Shown: positions 21,395-33,539, counted from the stretch's first letter. The stretch is 64,000 bases of DNA from Sphagnum magellanicum (GCA_021904315.1 CM038907.1:26667223-26731222); one strand, 5' to 3'. Translations and numbers: made by a program. Notes: generated by a model from the sequence alone, not told the origin.

Positions 21395-23763
21395 TTTTTT
21401 TTTTACTGGTGAAATTTCTTCAGAGAGTGAAATTAATAATTAATAATTTAAAAAAGTGATTTAGGAGGTTTTTAGTTGCCAAAAGTGAGGAAGGAAATTT
21501 TTTTGGCTAGATTTGTATACTTGATTTTCATTGTGTAGCCAAAACTATAGAAGGATTATTAAAGATTTGTACTTTATTTCTGGTTATTGGCTAAATCTTC
21601 CTAGGGCTGATTGCCACTTTGGCTATGAACAAAAATTCCTAGAAGAAAACGCTGCTGGTGAAAATATCAAACTACCTTCCAGGGGTTGAGCAGACAATCC
21701 ACAAAATTCTGCAATCAAAACCGAACGTCAGAACCACATTTTCCTCACAAAATTAATGGAGGCCTTCTCGCCTATTGAAAAAACAAAGTGCATTCATGAA
21801 AAAGAAGGGCTGTAGTCCACATACCTTGATTATCATTGGAGTGCAGGTAGGTTCATTGTTTCACAGTCAAAGACACTTAAAGAAAAAGAAAAAGCAATGA
21901 ACCTAGTCTTCGCCCATAAATTGCAGGGATGCGCATTGTGCAGTATGCATTCTCCAAGAGTCCAACTCCTTTTAGAAAGCAAAAGTAATGAAGAAACCTA
22001 GCTTATCCTTGTGTAGAGACCAATGTACCTTGGCTGACCAACGTAATGGGCCAGGGGTCCGTCTTTGTATGATGGTTGTTAAGGATTATTGGAATTGAGG
22101 TTGGGGGATTGCTTTTCAGTTGCAGAAACACTCCTACTTCAACCCAGTACTATTTTCATCAAAGGGAAACCCTATAAGTACTCAACGTTTATGGACTTTG
22201 GAGATTGCTTTCTGGGTCAAGAAAAAGACTACCTAAGACACAGTAACTGTTTTCATCAAAGGGAAACCTTACAACACTCAAAGTTAATGGCCTTGGGAGA
22301 TTGCTTTTCCAGTTCCAAAGGGAAAACTACTTGAAAATAGGGTTCATAAAATGGAAACTCTTTAAAAGCATTGAAAGTTAATGGCTATGGGAGATTGCTT
22401 TTCTGGTTCAGAACCAAGACTACTTAAACTACAGTAACTGTTTTCAGCAAAGGGAAACCCCACAAGCATTCAAAGTGAAGCTGCCAAGAGAATGCAACGA
22501 CCATATGGAAGAGTACAAAGGGGTCACATGTTAGGAATGCCAATAAAACCTTAGGCTTGGAATCCCATGAGTTTTCTGATTCTAGACATTTCAGGTCAAT
22601 ATCCTTAGCTTAGTTTCGGTTAGAGGCTGTCAGAGCAGTGTTAATTTTCTCAATTTTTTGATTCACAAATCTGGGGAAGTTTTGCTGAAAATGGTGCGTC
22701 TTTCCTAAGCTGGCCTGAAATAAGGTGTGGAATTCCTATAGATGATGCATGAAGCCAACACTAAAGAAGAGGCACAATGGCATTCCTTTAAGAAACAAAT
22801 AGCAGGTAATCAAAGTGGAAAATCGTTCTAGACATCAGAAACTTTTTCAGAGCCTGTACATACAAAGACAAAAAAACGTTGAACTCATTGTGATCTGATA
22901 GCACCACGTGAAACATTATGCAAATCATCACCAATTCTTTGTTGCTTCTTCAGTTTCACCCCTTCTTCTCTCACACAATCAAGAGAAGTAAATGTTGGGG
23001 TGCTGATCATGTAGTTGATCCATCCATGAAAAAAAGTAGCCATAATGCAAAAGGGTGATTCCTTTCTAGACTTCAAGGCAAGAAACCGTGTTGCCTGCAC
23101 TAAACGGTATATCCTAAAGAACTTTGTGATCATTGTAGGCCTTTGGACCCCGCTCTGTACTTCACTGTCATTCTGCAAAGTTCACTGTGCAACACTCAAC
23201 AAAGCAATAGTTCACTTTTGATTTTTAGTCAAGGCCAAGTAATCAGTGTTTGACAGTGCTTTCTTGAGAAGGGTGTGACAGACAGATTCATTATTTTGGT
23301 TGAATCGGCCCAGCTAGTGGGCTCCATTTTGTACCAACCCCAAAAATAAGAACACAATCCTGCACCAATACTCCTCTCTCCCAGCCAGTCTAGACCAGCC
23401 CATACACTTGTACCTTCGCCTTCTTGAGCAAAGCCTTGGGTGTAACAACACCTACACTCATCTGTAGTTTTTTAAGGAATTTTAGTTTTTAGCCAAAGTG
23501 GCAATCATCTACAAGAATATGCAGAAAAAGTGGCAATCATCCCTAGGAAGATTTAGCCAAATCTGGCTATAAACCAAATATGAAGTACAAATTTTTAATT
23601 GTCCTTCCATATTTTGGGCTACACACTGAAAACCAAGTATAGAAATATGGCGATTTTTACTTTTCCCCCCTCACTTTTGATGTGATTGAAAACTTTCAAA
23701 ATTGCTTATTTTTTGAATTTTGAATTTCCTTTCGTGGTGAAATTTCACCAGTTAAAAAAAAAA
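21395..23763. mobile_element. DNA element with inverted ends (about 270 bp, diverged)
   Basis: Left end: a T-run followed by ACTGGTGAAATTTC (21395-21417). Right end: GAAATTTCACCAGTT followed by an A-run (23739-23763). Further in, the left arm carries GGCTAAATCTTCCTAGGGC and GATTGCCACTTT (21589-21622), the right arm GTGGCAATCATCCCTAGG and AAGATTTAGCC in inverse order (about 23530-23563). The 9-bp flanks are not identical, so no target duplication is claimed. The interior (21660-23460) is of higher complexity than its surroundings and holds a 95-bp tandem array. A 97-codon - strand frame at 22885-23178 lies there; I do not recognise it. Could be a Mutator-like or foldback element that captured host sequence. 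Confidence 0.5.
22105..22490. repeat. 95-bp tandem repeat, four units
   Basis: GGGGGATTGCTTTTCAG (22105), TGGAGATTGCTTTCTGG (22198), GGGAGATTGCTTTTCC (22295) and GGGAGATTGCTTTTCTGG (22390) mark units 93-97 bp apart. Each also contains CAAAGGGAAAC and a CTACTT(C/A)AA or CTACCTAAG word. The third unit is partly rearranged. Confidence 0.75.
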
Positions 23764-23934
23764 GGCTGACACTCGTCCCATGGAAAAAAATTTACCTCAA
23801 ATTTTTTCTGTTTCTTCTAAATTTTATAAAATGTCCAATCCAGTAATGAAACAGGGGTCTCCAAGTCCAAATTTAACACTTCCCCAGATTAAATTTAGCC
23901 ATTCAAACGCTTCACTGAGGAAGGTGAAGGTAGG

Positions 23935-24068
23935 AGTGTAGGTGCTGGTTCACCTGGCCTTTGAGTGAGGCCTCTTGGTGACTATATATTTAACCCGGGA
24001 TATGTTAACTTTGGACTCAGACACCCTGATTTAGTTTTAGGATGGGATGATAATAAAGTTTAGAAGCG
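23935..24068 (+). repeat. Dispersed repeat D, copy 1
   Basis: GTAGGTGCTGGTTCACCTGG, then GAGGCCTCTTGGTGACTAT, GACTCAG, CCTGATTTAG and AGGATGGGATGAT. The same order is found at 29640-29770 and, on the other strand, at 48985-49150. A second GTAGGTGCTGGTTCACC lies at 24109. The rest of 23764-24655 has no gene. Confidence 0.6.
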
Positions 24069-24658
24069 TCCAAATTTCTTTTGAGGTGTTCTTAACCATA
24101 GTGTGACTGTAGGTGCTGGTTCACCTAAGGAGCCCCACCTAGAAACGTTCATTTCAACTTTTTGGCTCTTCACTTTTTCCATGGGTTTGAACTGTGAACC
24201 CTTTTGTTACATGCCAAAAAAAAGAAAAGAAAGCTCATTTAGAGCCTTCTCTACTTCTGTCAAACTTTTTTCCAGTCAAAAGGGCAGCTTATCTTCACCT
24301 ACCTTCTACCCCACAAATAATTTAAATAGTCAATAATTTGATTTCTCATCCATTACCGGGCAGTCAATAGAGAAAATTACTCTCTCATGATCAGAATGTT
24401 CCCAATGCAACAGGCCAGAAGTGAACCGGCACCCACCAGTGCACTATTTGGAAGGTAGGTAATGAAAACAGCCCTTAGCGTAGTGTATAAACCATGGTTC
24501 TGCAGTTGTTTTTTAAGTTATAAAGAACTCCCAGTTCCCATTGTTTAAATATTTCAGAATCAGAGAATTGTCATTTTGGTTTTTTGAAAAAAACCAGAAT
24601 AATGGACCACCAGTTTGAATGAAAGACCTGATAAAGGACTAGCAATTTTATGAGTGGC

Positions 24659-24687
24659 TTTTTTTTTTTTTTTTTTTTTTTTTTTTT
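24659..24687. repeat. 29-bp poly(T) tract
   Basis: Uninterrupted run of 29 T. On the - strand it is poly(A), but no retroposed sequence with a recognisable body or target duplication adjoins it. Confidence 0.9.
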
Positions 24688-25039
24688 CCAATTTTTGAGA
24701 ACTATGGTTACACAGCAGAATCTGTCTTTTTGATTTTTTTTGAGAATCATGGTTATGAATCTTAAGAATCACCCGAACAACTATAAGGTTTGTTCCTATT
24801 TATAATATCTATCCAACATTGGTCATTGGTGTAAACCAGTGCTGTTCAGTTCTTGATTTCAAAAGGAACCTTCAGTCTTGGTTCTAATTATTTTTTGTTT
24901 TTGATGGACTCTCTGGTTTGGTCTTGAGACAAGTTTTTTGAATTTTTTAAACCTTTAGTTCCAGTAATTTTCACAAAGAATTTGGAGTTGGTTTGATTAA
25001 AGATAAGGTCTGCTTTCATGTCCATTACAGACAATCAAA

Positions 25040-25805
25040 TCAAATATTTTGAGTATATTATTAATTTATTCCACTAGAGCACATAGTTCAATATAAAAAT
25101 TATATGTAATATGAATTATGTACAACCAATCAAATGTAATGTACTTGTTTAAAATGCAGGTCTGAATTTGTATTTTTTTCAATAAAATTGTTCATATGTA
25201 CTTAGAGAACAAGAATCTTCTGAAGATAGGACAGCACCCTTGGTTTAAGTTTTAATACTATTTTAAAACTAGGCTGGTTCCCTCATTAGGTTCCAATGGC
25301 AATTCCAAGAAAATTTGAAACATCCAGTTCCTAGAACCTAACTTATGGCTTGGACCTAAGCTTGCTAAAATCCAAGAACCTATCAACATTGATATAAACT
25401 TGTGTTGCATGGTTCCATCTCCATTATCCCCAACTAAACCCCAAAAAAAGTGTTTAATTAATTTGTTCAACTAATATACAAACTCCAACACAAAGGTTAT
25501 GAAATATTAATTATATACAATCAATTTAACTTGCAATAACTTGTTTACAATGTATGACCAAGTTCATTATTTTTTTAATAAAATTGTGCACATGTACCTA
25601 GAGAACCTGAACCTTTTAAAAATAGGGCAGCACCTCTGATTCAGGTTCTAATTCAATTTTGAAAATACACGTGTTCTTCAATTAAGTTCGGAGGATGATT
25701 TTTAAAATTTGAAAACCTTTGATCCAAAGACCCTAGATTCTAACCTGACCTAATAACCTGATCTGAACCTGCTGAAATCCAACATGCCAACACTGGTATA
25801 AACCA
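25040..25805. repeat. Tandem duplication of about 400 bp upstream of the GST gene
   Basis: Copy 1 (about 25040-25410) and copy 2 (about 25480-25805) share, in order, CAATAAAATTGTTCATATG / AATAAAATTGTGCACATG, TACTTAGAGAACAAGAA / TACCTAGAGAACCTGAA, ATAGG(A/G)CAGCACC, AATTTGAAA and GCT(A/G)AAATCCAA. Both are diverged and non-coding. The repeat ends about 300 bp before the GST TATA box. Confidence 0.65.
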
Positions 25806-25879
25806 TATAATCACCTAATAGTCAGGTATTTTCCTCCTAGTGTACCTATTTACAAAATGGTAACACCAAGGTGAAACCA

Positions 25880-26125
25880 GACGTCAACTCAGCTGAGTTT
25901 CATCCACAACTGGAGTCATAACAGGCATCCAGTGGATGGTGCTGCGCTGGTGGATGCTGGTTCACTCTGGCCCAACATTGCAACGCAATTATGAGGGTGG
26001 AAAACGCTGTTCACGTTCAGACAGAAAACTGGTCAACATCTTGTTCTGTTCACGAACGAACGAGAGAGTGAGTCCACGAAAGACCAAGCTCCCCTGGCGA
26101 AGGTTTCTGTGCCATCGCTATAAAA
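25880..26125 (+). promoter_or_regulatory. GST promoter: TGACGT motif and TATA box
   Basis: GCTATAAAACTCC (TATA at 26119-26125) lies 182 bp before the start codon, predicting transcription from about 26150 and a 5' leader of about 155 nt that contains no upstream ATG. GACGTCA (25880-25886), which reads TGACGT on the - strand, is a core bZIP/TGA-factor site of the as-1 type known from other plant GST promoters; only one core is obvious here. A TTGACC W-box core on the - strand is at about 26031 (GGTCAA). Function is inferred from motifs only. Confidence 0.5.
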
Positions 26126-26306
26126 CTCCGAGACGCTCCCTCCACTCCCTGCACTGATCTTTAAGCATTGCTGTTTCTTGCTCGACTATCGATTTTTCTT
26201 CTACATTCTGCAAATTCTCTAGTCAATCTTCAGTTTGCGAGCTTGAGAGCAAGAAGAACATTTGATCTTTCTCTAGTGTGTTCCAAAATATTTCCTAATT
26301 CGAAAC

Positions 26307-27886
26307 ATGACGATCAAGCTGATGAAGGTCTATGGAATGCCCTACTCGACCTGCACTGTCAGAGTGCTGACCACTCTCGCTGAGAAGGATGAGGAGGGCT
26401 ATGAGATTGTGCCCATCGATCTCCAAGTTGGAGCTCACAAGAGCCCCGAGTTCCTGAAATTGCAGGTTCGTGTTTAATCATTCCTGCACGATGTTTTGCT
26501 GCTCTTTTGGAGTAGTTTGAGTGTTGTTTGCGGAATAACCCTGAGTTCGCTGTTTGGTCGAACTCGATTTGCACGTAGATCCATCTTTGCTGGAAGTTGA
26601 CTTCAATTGTTAGTGCAGAGGATGTACAAGAGCTGTGAAGGCACTGTGTTATGATTTGTTTCCGATACGTTCGTTTGCATTAGATTCTTGTTCACCGAGT
26701 TAGTTATAATCAACTACAGGGATAGATGTCGTCTCTTTGTCAACCTACAGAGTGCAAAATCTAGGTGTTTGTAGTTACAAATTCTGCTAAACCACCCTAG
26801 TACTGTGGTCGCTTGGGAGATGTCATCACATTTCTTAACGTTTGGAAATGACGCAGTACCCGAAATGTGTAGATGGACATGGCAAGCTTCTTCTCTGTTT
26901 GATGTTGTTGGAGATTTCGTCTTCATTGGTTTAGGGGACTAGGTCTTGCCAATTCAACGATGTCGTGCTAAATTGTTTTCACTGGTATTACAGCCTTTCG
27001 GAAAGATCCCCGTTCTTCAAGATGGAAATTTGACTCTCTTCGGTGAGCGCCTATCCCTAAATTTTGTTTCTTATATAAGAGCCTGTTGTTAATTGTTCTG
27101 TCCTTGTTGATCTGATGATAAGCCATAATTTAACGATTGGAGATGTGGTCATCGATCTTGAGCTATAACGGCACCAGATTTTCCAAATTAGTGCACGCCC
27201 TGGAAATACTGGGTTGTGGCTACACACAGCTTCTCCTAAATTCTGCGCCGGTTTCACTGATGTAACAATTACCTGCTGCTGTTTGGATGACTGTGAGCAC
27301 AGCTAATTGGAAAGATATAATGGAAAGCTGCTGTGATCAAGCAGCCTAATTGAAAGACGTCCTAATTCTCCTGAATTCTGTGCTGGTTTCAATGATTTAT
27401 CAATAACCTGCTGCTGCTGTTTGGATGGCAGAGTCCCGTGCCATTGCAAGATACGTTGCCGAGAAGTTCGAGGGTAAGGGAACAGCGCTGTTTGGGAAGA
27501 CAGTGGAGGAGAGGGCACTGGTGAACCAATGGCTAGAAGTTGAAAGCCACAGCTACAATCCTATAATTGAGCCACTTGTTGTCCAACTGGTGTTCGCTCC
27601 AATGCAGGGGAAGGAGCCAGTTGAATCAGTTGTAAAAGATCACACGTACAAGCTCGAGAAGCTTCTGGACATCTACGAGGCTCATCTTTCCAAGAACAAG
27701 TACTTGGCAGGCGATTTCTTTAGCTTGGCCGATCTTTCTCACATCCCTTACACTTTTTACCTCATCAACGTCGCCAAGAAGGGCGCCGCCATTACCTCCA
27801 GGAAACATGTCAACGCTTGGTGGGAGGATATTTCTTCGCGGCCAGCATGGAAGAAGGTTGCTGCACTGGCGTTAACAAAAGAGTGA
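26307..27886 (+). CDS. Phi-class glutathione S-transferase, three exons
   Basis: Exons 26307-26465, 26994-27042 and 27432-27886, with GT-AG introns, join in frame to 220 residues, the normal length. The enzyme conjugates glutathione to electrophilic substrates in the cytosol and some members act as peroxidases or flavonoid carriers. The N-terminal thioredoxin-like domain shows YGMPYSTCTVRVL (residues 9-21; Ser14 is the expected catalytic serine of phi GSTs). Glutathione-site residues appear in FGKIPVLQDG and FESRAI (about 55-75). The all-helical C-terminal domain follows, with LAGDFFSLADLSHIP, the conserved N-capping-box segment, and W-W-DISSRPAWKKV near the end. Three exons with these boundaries are typical of phi genes. 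The start is the first ATG after the TATA box (ACATGA). No stop, frameshift or missing key residue is seen, so it looks functional. Confidence 0.95.
27233..27431 (+). repeat. Duplicated splice-acceptor segment in GST intron 2
   Basis: CCTAAATTCTGCGCCGGTTTC...ACCTGCTGCTGTTTGGATGA (27236-27292) recurs about 130 bp on as CTGAATTCTGTGCTGGTTTC...ACCTGCTGCTGCTGTTTGGATGGCAG (27371-27431). The second copy supplies the acceptor used for exon 3. The first has lost the GGCAG acceptor (ACTGTGAG instead), so it should not be spliced to in frame. Confidence 0.7.
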
Positions 27887-28754
27887 AAAGTAATTAAGTG
27901 GTTTTGGGAAAATTATGGTACCTAATTCAACAATATGGTACTTTTGAACCAGAACTACCTTACTATAAATTACTGCACACCTTGATAAAATGTAATATGG
28001 GAAGGTGTGATTAAAATGTTGCTCTAAATGATCTGCCTGCAAATACTATGCTGACTATGTGCTATATCTGGCAGATCTGTATTGAAACTTAGATTTTGTT
28101 GTAGCTTGTGATTGATCATAATTAAAAAGGTGTTTTGTGGAAAACTGACTATTTTTTTTGCAACATCTATCATATTCTAGAAAGTTTTAGAAAGAAAGAA
28201 AACTGCTAAATCCATTATTGCTACTTGTGGGTGTTCAACATGCTATGTTTCTTTGGCTAGATCATATTATTAGATCATATCAGGACCTCTGGGATCATTA
28301 CAACTTGGAATTGTCAACTTGTGCTCAAGATGTTTAAATGTAAAAGCTTCTGCTTTTATAATATCATGCTTAAAAAAAAAATTAGGAGATGTGGTTCCAA
28401 GTCTTACTAAATTCAAAGCAAAAAGCCCGTGTGGCAGTCGTTAGGACTTTCTATAAAGTGTAGAAAGTAAAGACCGGCCAGCTTCTTTTAATAACCTGTT
28501 ACTTTGGGTTCACTGGTAGCTTGAACTGGCACTCACCAGCAAACCATGCAAGATGGGATGATGGGTCGAAAGGAAACACTTATTTTGCTGTCTTCTTCAC
28601 TGCAGTGAACTATTTTCTAACCATTCACATACATTTACCTACCTAGTTGCCACCAAGTGCCTTACCTGATTACCTGCAAACATAGTAATTGCATACATTC
28701 CCTACCTATGACACCTACCCAAGGAGCATTTGGAAAGTTTCCTGGGTAGCAAAG
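27887..28754. other. GST 3' flank, no further gene seen
   Basis: AT-rich DNA after the GST stop. No canonical AATAAA close behind the stop; GATAAAATG (near 27984) and ATAATTAAAAAGG (near 28119) are possible weak poly(A) signals. Nothing else recognisable up to the dispersed repeat at 28755. Confidence 0.45.
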
Positions 28755-29000
28755 CGGCAATCAGCCTTGTTTCTTTTTTTTTTCCTTTTTTTGACAAATG
28801 ATGTCAAAGGAAAACCATTTCGCCCTGTTTCTGTTCGGCCATGATTACCCCGTCACTGCAACCTTTGCTTTTTCTTAGTGATGTGTCTTAGAAATCCCAA
28901 AAAAATATTAGATTTGAACTCAGGGATCCTAAGCATGGGATATTTGTAATATTTAGAAACAATTTAAATGGATTTTGGGGTCTTTAGTTTTTATCATGAG
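28755..29000 (+). repeat. Dispersed repeat D, copy 2 (direct pair with 29548)
   Basis: GGCAATCAGCCTTGTTTCTT, a T-rich run, GATGTCAAAGGAAAACCATTT, then TTAGATTTGAACTCAGGGA and GCATGGGATATTTGTAATAT. The copy at 29548-29815 has the same blocks in the same order and orientation about 790 bp downstream. Confidence 0.75.
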
Positions 29001-29191
29001 TGAGGATTGCACAGTGATTTTTTACACAAGCAAATGTTTTTTTTATTGGTCTTTTTAGATTCTTAAAAAAAATTGCTAACTGTTTTCTTTCACATGAAAT
29101 TTTCTTGCAGCTTCTAATTTTGCAGAGGAGAGACAATTGGGAAGAAATTTTGATATGAAATTATTGCAGCCTCTAATTTGCAGAGGAGACC

Positions 29192-29420
29192 ATGCAAGCG
29201 AAGCAAATGTTGGCAACTATGTCAAATGAGCTAGTGTCTCCTCTCTCTGGAGTAGTGACCATGGCAGAAGTTCTGGCTACTACTGATCTCCTTGCTGAAC
29301 AAAGGCAGCTCGTGGATGTGATGTTACAACTGGTGACTTTATCTCCAGCTTATCAACAACATCCTTGACCTCTCTAAAATTAAATCAGGTGAAGAAGATG
29401 ATTCAATGTCTTTCTTCCCA
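29192..29420 (+). pseudogene. Histidine-kinase fragment (HisKA / H-box region)
   Basis: The + strand reads [19 protein letters not shown], then [21 protein letters not shown] and, after two small frame slips, [15 protein letters not shown]. This is the dimerisation and phospho-acceptor region of a plant hybrid histidine kinase, closest in my memory to the AHK5/CKI2 type. The phospho-acceptor His of MSHEL is Asn here, and the frame is shifted between 29320 and 29350, so it is dead. No sensor, ATPase or receiver domain is nearby. The fragment lies between the two direct copies of repeat D, with a short local duplication just before it (GCAGCTTCTAATTTTGCAGAGG / GCAGCCTCTAATTTGCAGAGG without the extra bases), suggesting capture or duplication within a repeat. 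Confidence 0.6.
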
Positions 29421-29547
29421 ATTCAGCATTTTTATTCAATCTCCCACAAATTTGTTTGGTGCCAAATTTGTTTTGAAAAGTTTGACATTTTGTGACAAAT
29501 TCGTTGAGTGCCAAATTTGTGAATTTTTTTGACAATTTGGACATCAA

Positions 29548-29815
29548 TAGCAATCAGCCTTGTTTCTTTCTTTTCTTTCTTTTTTTATCAAACTGATGTC
29601 AAAGGAAAACCATTTCACCGTGTTTCTTTTTGGCCAGGGTAAACCAGCACCTACACTGGTACCTGCACCTTTTTTAGCAGAGGCCTCTTAGTGGCCATAT
29701 TAAGCCCAAAAAATGTTAGATTTGAACTCAGGGACCATGATTTAGTCTTAGCATGGGATATTTGTAATATTTACAAGCAATTTAATTTTGGGGGTTTTTA
29801 TGATGGTACCAACAT
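29548..29815 (+). repeat. Dispersed repeat D, copy 3
   Basis: Same blocks as the copy at 28755. Between them it also carries GTAAACCAGCACCTACACTGG and GAGGCCTCTTAGTGGCCATA, which link it to the copies at 23935 and 48985. Second member of the direct pair that brackets the histidine-kinase fragment. Confidence 0.75.
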
Positions 29816-32800
29816 GGGTGCTGGTTCACCACTTCTCCCTGAGAAATTTCCCCTTACACCTCCACCAAGAGGAAGAGGAGATAATGCAGTCTTTCCCACT
29901 ACTATTGTACTTTAAAAATGATTCAACGTTAAAGCATGTGAGTTTTCCTCCTAAGAGGAAATATCAATTGAGAAAATAAAGAGTTCAAACTAGGCTCATG
30001 AATGTAAGAAAACTGTCACCAAATTGTCATAATTAGTAAAGCCTCTGAAGTTGATGAATTTAATGTTGAAAGAATCAAACAAGAAACCATGTTGAAGGCA
30101 TTGGTTAGTTCTCCAAACTTTACAACCAAAAGTTGTCCTAATCTTTAGAAAAGGCAAGCTCCATAATATTAGACTAGTCAAAAGTGCATGTACTTTCTCC
30201 ATGTCACGGGAATAAGGAATTTGCAAGGTTTAGCTGGATTGGATATCCATAAATCGATTTGACAAATTTGTCATTTCTTTTGCTCCTTTTATGAATTGGA
30301 ATGTGTCTCATGTGATTTTTTTCTCAATTTTATAAAAAGAGACTAATTTATATGATTCTTACATAATCTAAATGTGATACAAAAATGAAATCATTTCAAA
30401 TGGTTGCAAACATAATACTAGGGTGCAACCTCTCTTGGTGTTTTGCTTCAAAAAGCAATGAGTTAGCAAGATGATGCAACAAAATTATATTCATTAATCA
30501 AGGAGAATAATTTTTAAATCGCTATTTATTGGTTGATGTAAAATCATACGAACCCAAGAAAGTCACATTATATTGTTATTAGATGCATCACAAATTTCAT
30601 GGGTCATGATTTGACAATAATAATCATGTGAAATTTGCTTTTTCATAAGTTTGTATGAAATAGACACAAATGTTGTATGTCTATTCATGTTAGTTACACA
30701 CGAAAGTTGTGCACATGACTTCCATGTTTAAATAATGCATGACATTCAGGTTTAAATGATACGAACTGATGAAATAATATATTTTGCACGAATATGAAAC
30801 CTATAAATTTATGATGTGTGTATATAAAATGAATATAGAGTATTCACAAGCAACTTTTTAAAAAAAGTTAGTCAATGAAAACACTATTAATTACACTTCA
30901 AAAATATATATTTCTTGGGTATTTTATATTCATTAGATTTATTTCAAACTTACACAACTATTTCCATAATGTATTTGAAGCATTATTGTAATAGTACATC
31001 AAATGGATTTGAATAGTAACTTAATTTATCATTTAAAAACATAAAAAATTAAATAATCATTACATGTTTTGTGGGTTTTAATCTGGGTTATTAATGTGAC
31101 AACTTGTCATGTCATGTCAATCACATCAATTTTGATGCCAATATAACTCAAAATCACATCAATTTAAAGTCAACTTGGGTCCCAAAAGAAAAAAAGAATA
31201 GAAATGTAATTTTTATCCCAATGGCAATTAAAATTCAAATATCACATAATGATTGTTTAGACTTAGGTTTTGGTCCATATGGCGATCAAAATTTAATCAC
31301 AAAGAAATACAAATCCAAATCATCAGGACGTGCCAACCATCACAAATTTATAGGCTTCATGGGTTCATTCCAAATCTATGCGAAATTTATTATTTCATAG
31401 GTTCATATTGTTTAAACACGAATGTGATGCATTATTTAAACACGAAAGTTGTGTGCATGACTTTTGTGTATAAATAACATGAATAACCATACAACATCCG
31501 TGTTTAAACAATACAAATAAACATATGACAATTGTGTTTAAACAATGCGCATAACATTAATGTTCAAACAATACAAATAGATGAATGACATCCGTGTCTA
31601 TTCCCTAAAAACCTACTAAAAAACATTTTTGCACGACAATTATTACCAAGTTGTGGCCCATGAAATTTGTGATGATTGAATTTCAATTGTCATTTCAAGG
31701 GTCCAAAAATGTTTGTTTCCATTTTATTTTTTTTACAATTGAATTTTCAAACATTTTTTTTCTAAGATTGAACTCTAGTCATTTTATTTGAATGAAATTC
31801 ATCAAGGATAATTAATAATAAAGTAAAGGTGCATCCATGCTAACATAAACCACACCTACCTATTTAGATGAATGTTTACAAAAAGTGCATTTTGTAAGTT
31901 TTAAAACCATTAAAACCTTATTATGACCTAAAACAATATTGCATTATATTATTGGGTAAATATATGTTTAAAAAATCTCCAAAAAAATAGGAGTTTTTCA
32001 AGTGTTTCTGAAAATTTAAACACTAGTTATAGTACTTAAAATGAATATTTTTTAGCATTTTACCCTAATTAGATTCATTTCAAATCATACCACATGTTTA
32101 CATAATATATTTGAAATATTGTCATGTCCACACATTAAAACAACACATCATGTCATTTAAAAAATATTGGTCCTATTATTGTGTTTGAACTTAAACCAAA
32201 AGTTTTACATAAAATGGGAAACTTTTAATTAACACAAACAATTTGCGATGTCACAAGCCTTGTAAAAGTTGAAAATCTTAACCATTTCAACATCATATGA
32301 AACTTTAATGGATTATTGATGGCATAAACAATTACTAGAAATGGCAAAGTTGTAATGTCATCATTTTGTGAAATTAAAAAAATTGTCAAAGATTGCAATC
32401 TAACCTATATTACATGGTCAAAATTCATTTTTTTCATAATATGTTTGTTGCATTTGAATGATATACACTCTACAAAAAATCCAATGTGATGCAAAAAATG
32501 AGCCACCCTATCTTGCAACTACCCCCCAATAGTGTACTCATGTTTCACCATGCCCACTCAACAGGTTTTTCATTGTCACAACAAGTAATTTAAGAATTAT
32601 TATGTAACAATCTTTCAAGAAAATGCCAAGATCTAGTGTTTTGAAATTAACATAGAAACCTAGTACCTCTTCAAACTATCAAACAACTAACCAACAACTT
32701 CCAACATGCATAAATCCACTTCACCAACAAAGTAAACTTGTTCCAATACTAACCATATTACAATTATTTTCCTTGCATTTTCTTCTTCCTTGGGGAATCA

Positions 32801-33539
32801 ATTGTGAACCTTAGTCCATACACATCTCGGTATTCCATGTCCATGAAGGGCCTCCATAAGGCTTATCAAGCTCAACAACCATTAAATCACCACGTCACCA
32901 AAAAATGTCATGGCATCCATGTTTTTCCATATCATCCAATAGTTCTTCATTCCTTATCCAAGGACATACAACAAACTATACCCCAAAAGTCAATTCTTGA
33001 ATTACACACATAGAATTTTCATGAGCCTCATACATTCATCACACTTAAACTACCCAAAAAAAAATTTGATTATTTACAACATGTTCAAATGGAGAAGAGT
33101 TTGGCCTAACACTCTTTTCCAAGTGAACATGCCATGCTAATATATAGTAACTTTTGTGCATTTTTCATGTTTTGGGTGGTTGAACTATAGTTTCAACTAT
33201 GAGATGAAAAATGTGGAATTTTAAAACTTTGAAAAACCAAAGTATGTACACTTGAAAATTTAGAATTTCAAATTTTAAGAGTGTTTTACCCATATAAATA
33301 ACGTATAACATACATGATGTATTGATCAAAATTGTATTTATATTACATTAAATTCAACTTTTAAAATTAACATTTTTTAAAATATGATTTCATATATCAT
33401 CATTTTTCAAGATGAAACATAGAATTTGCAACGAAACTACACATTTTTACAAATTGATATTTATTCAAAAATGATTCAAGGAAAAAAATTGACTTATTAG
33501 GGAAATTTTAACCATTTTTCATAACAAGTTGCCCAAAAA
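29816..33539. other. AT-rich gene-free stretch with a short repeat patch
   Basis: No credible gene. At 31400-31610 a word of the type CCGTGTTTAAACAATACAAA(T/A) recurs about every 40-45 bp (also near 30690-30770), an imperfect array. CACGAAAGTTGTG is found at both 30700 and 31441. Otherwise nothing recognisable. Confidence 0.5.

Noticed and set aside
24560-24772. - strand frame with a poly-lysine stretch
   Set aside because: The lysines are the 29-bp poly(T) tract read on the other strand.
26168-26383. Open frame overlapping GST exon 1 in another frame
   Set aside because: It begins with TTG, not ATG, overlaps the GST coding exon and has no protein features.
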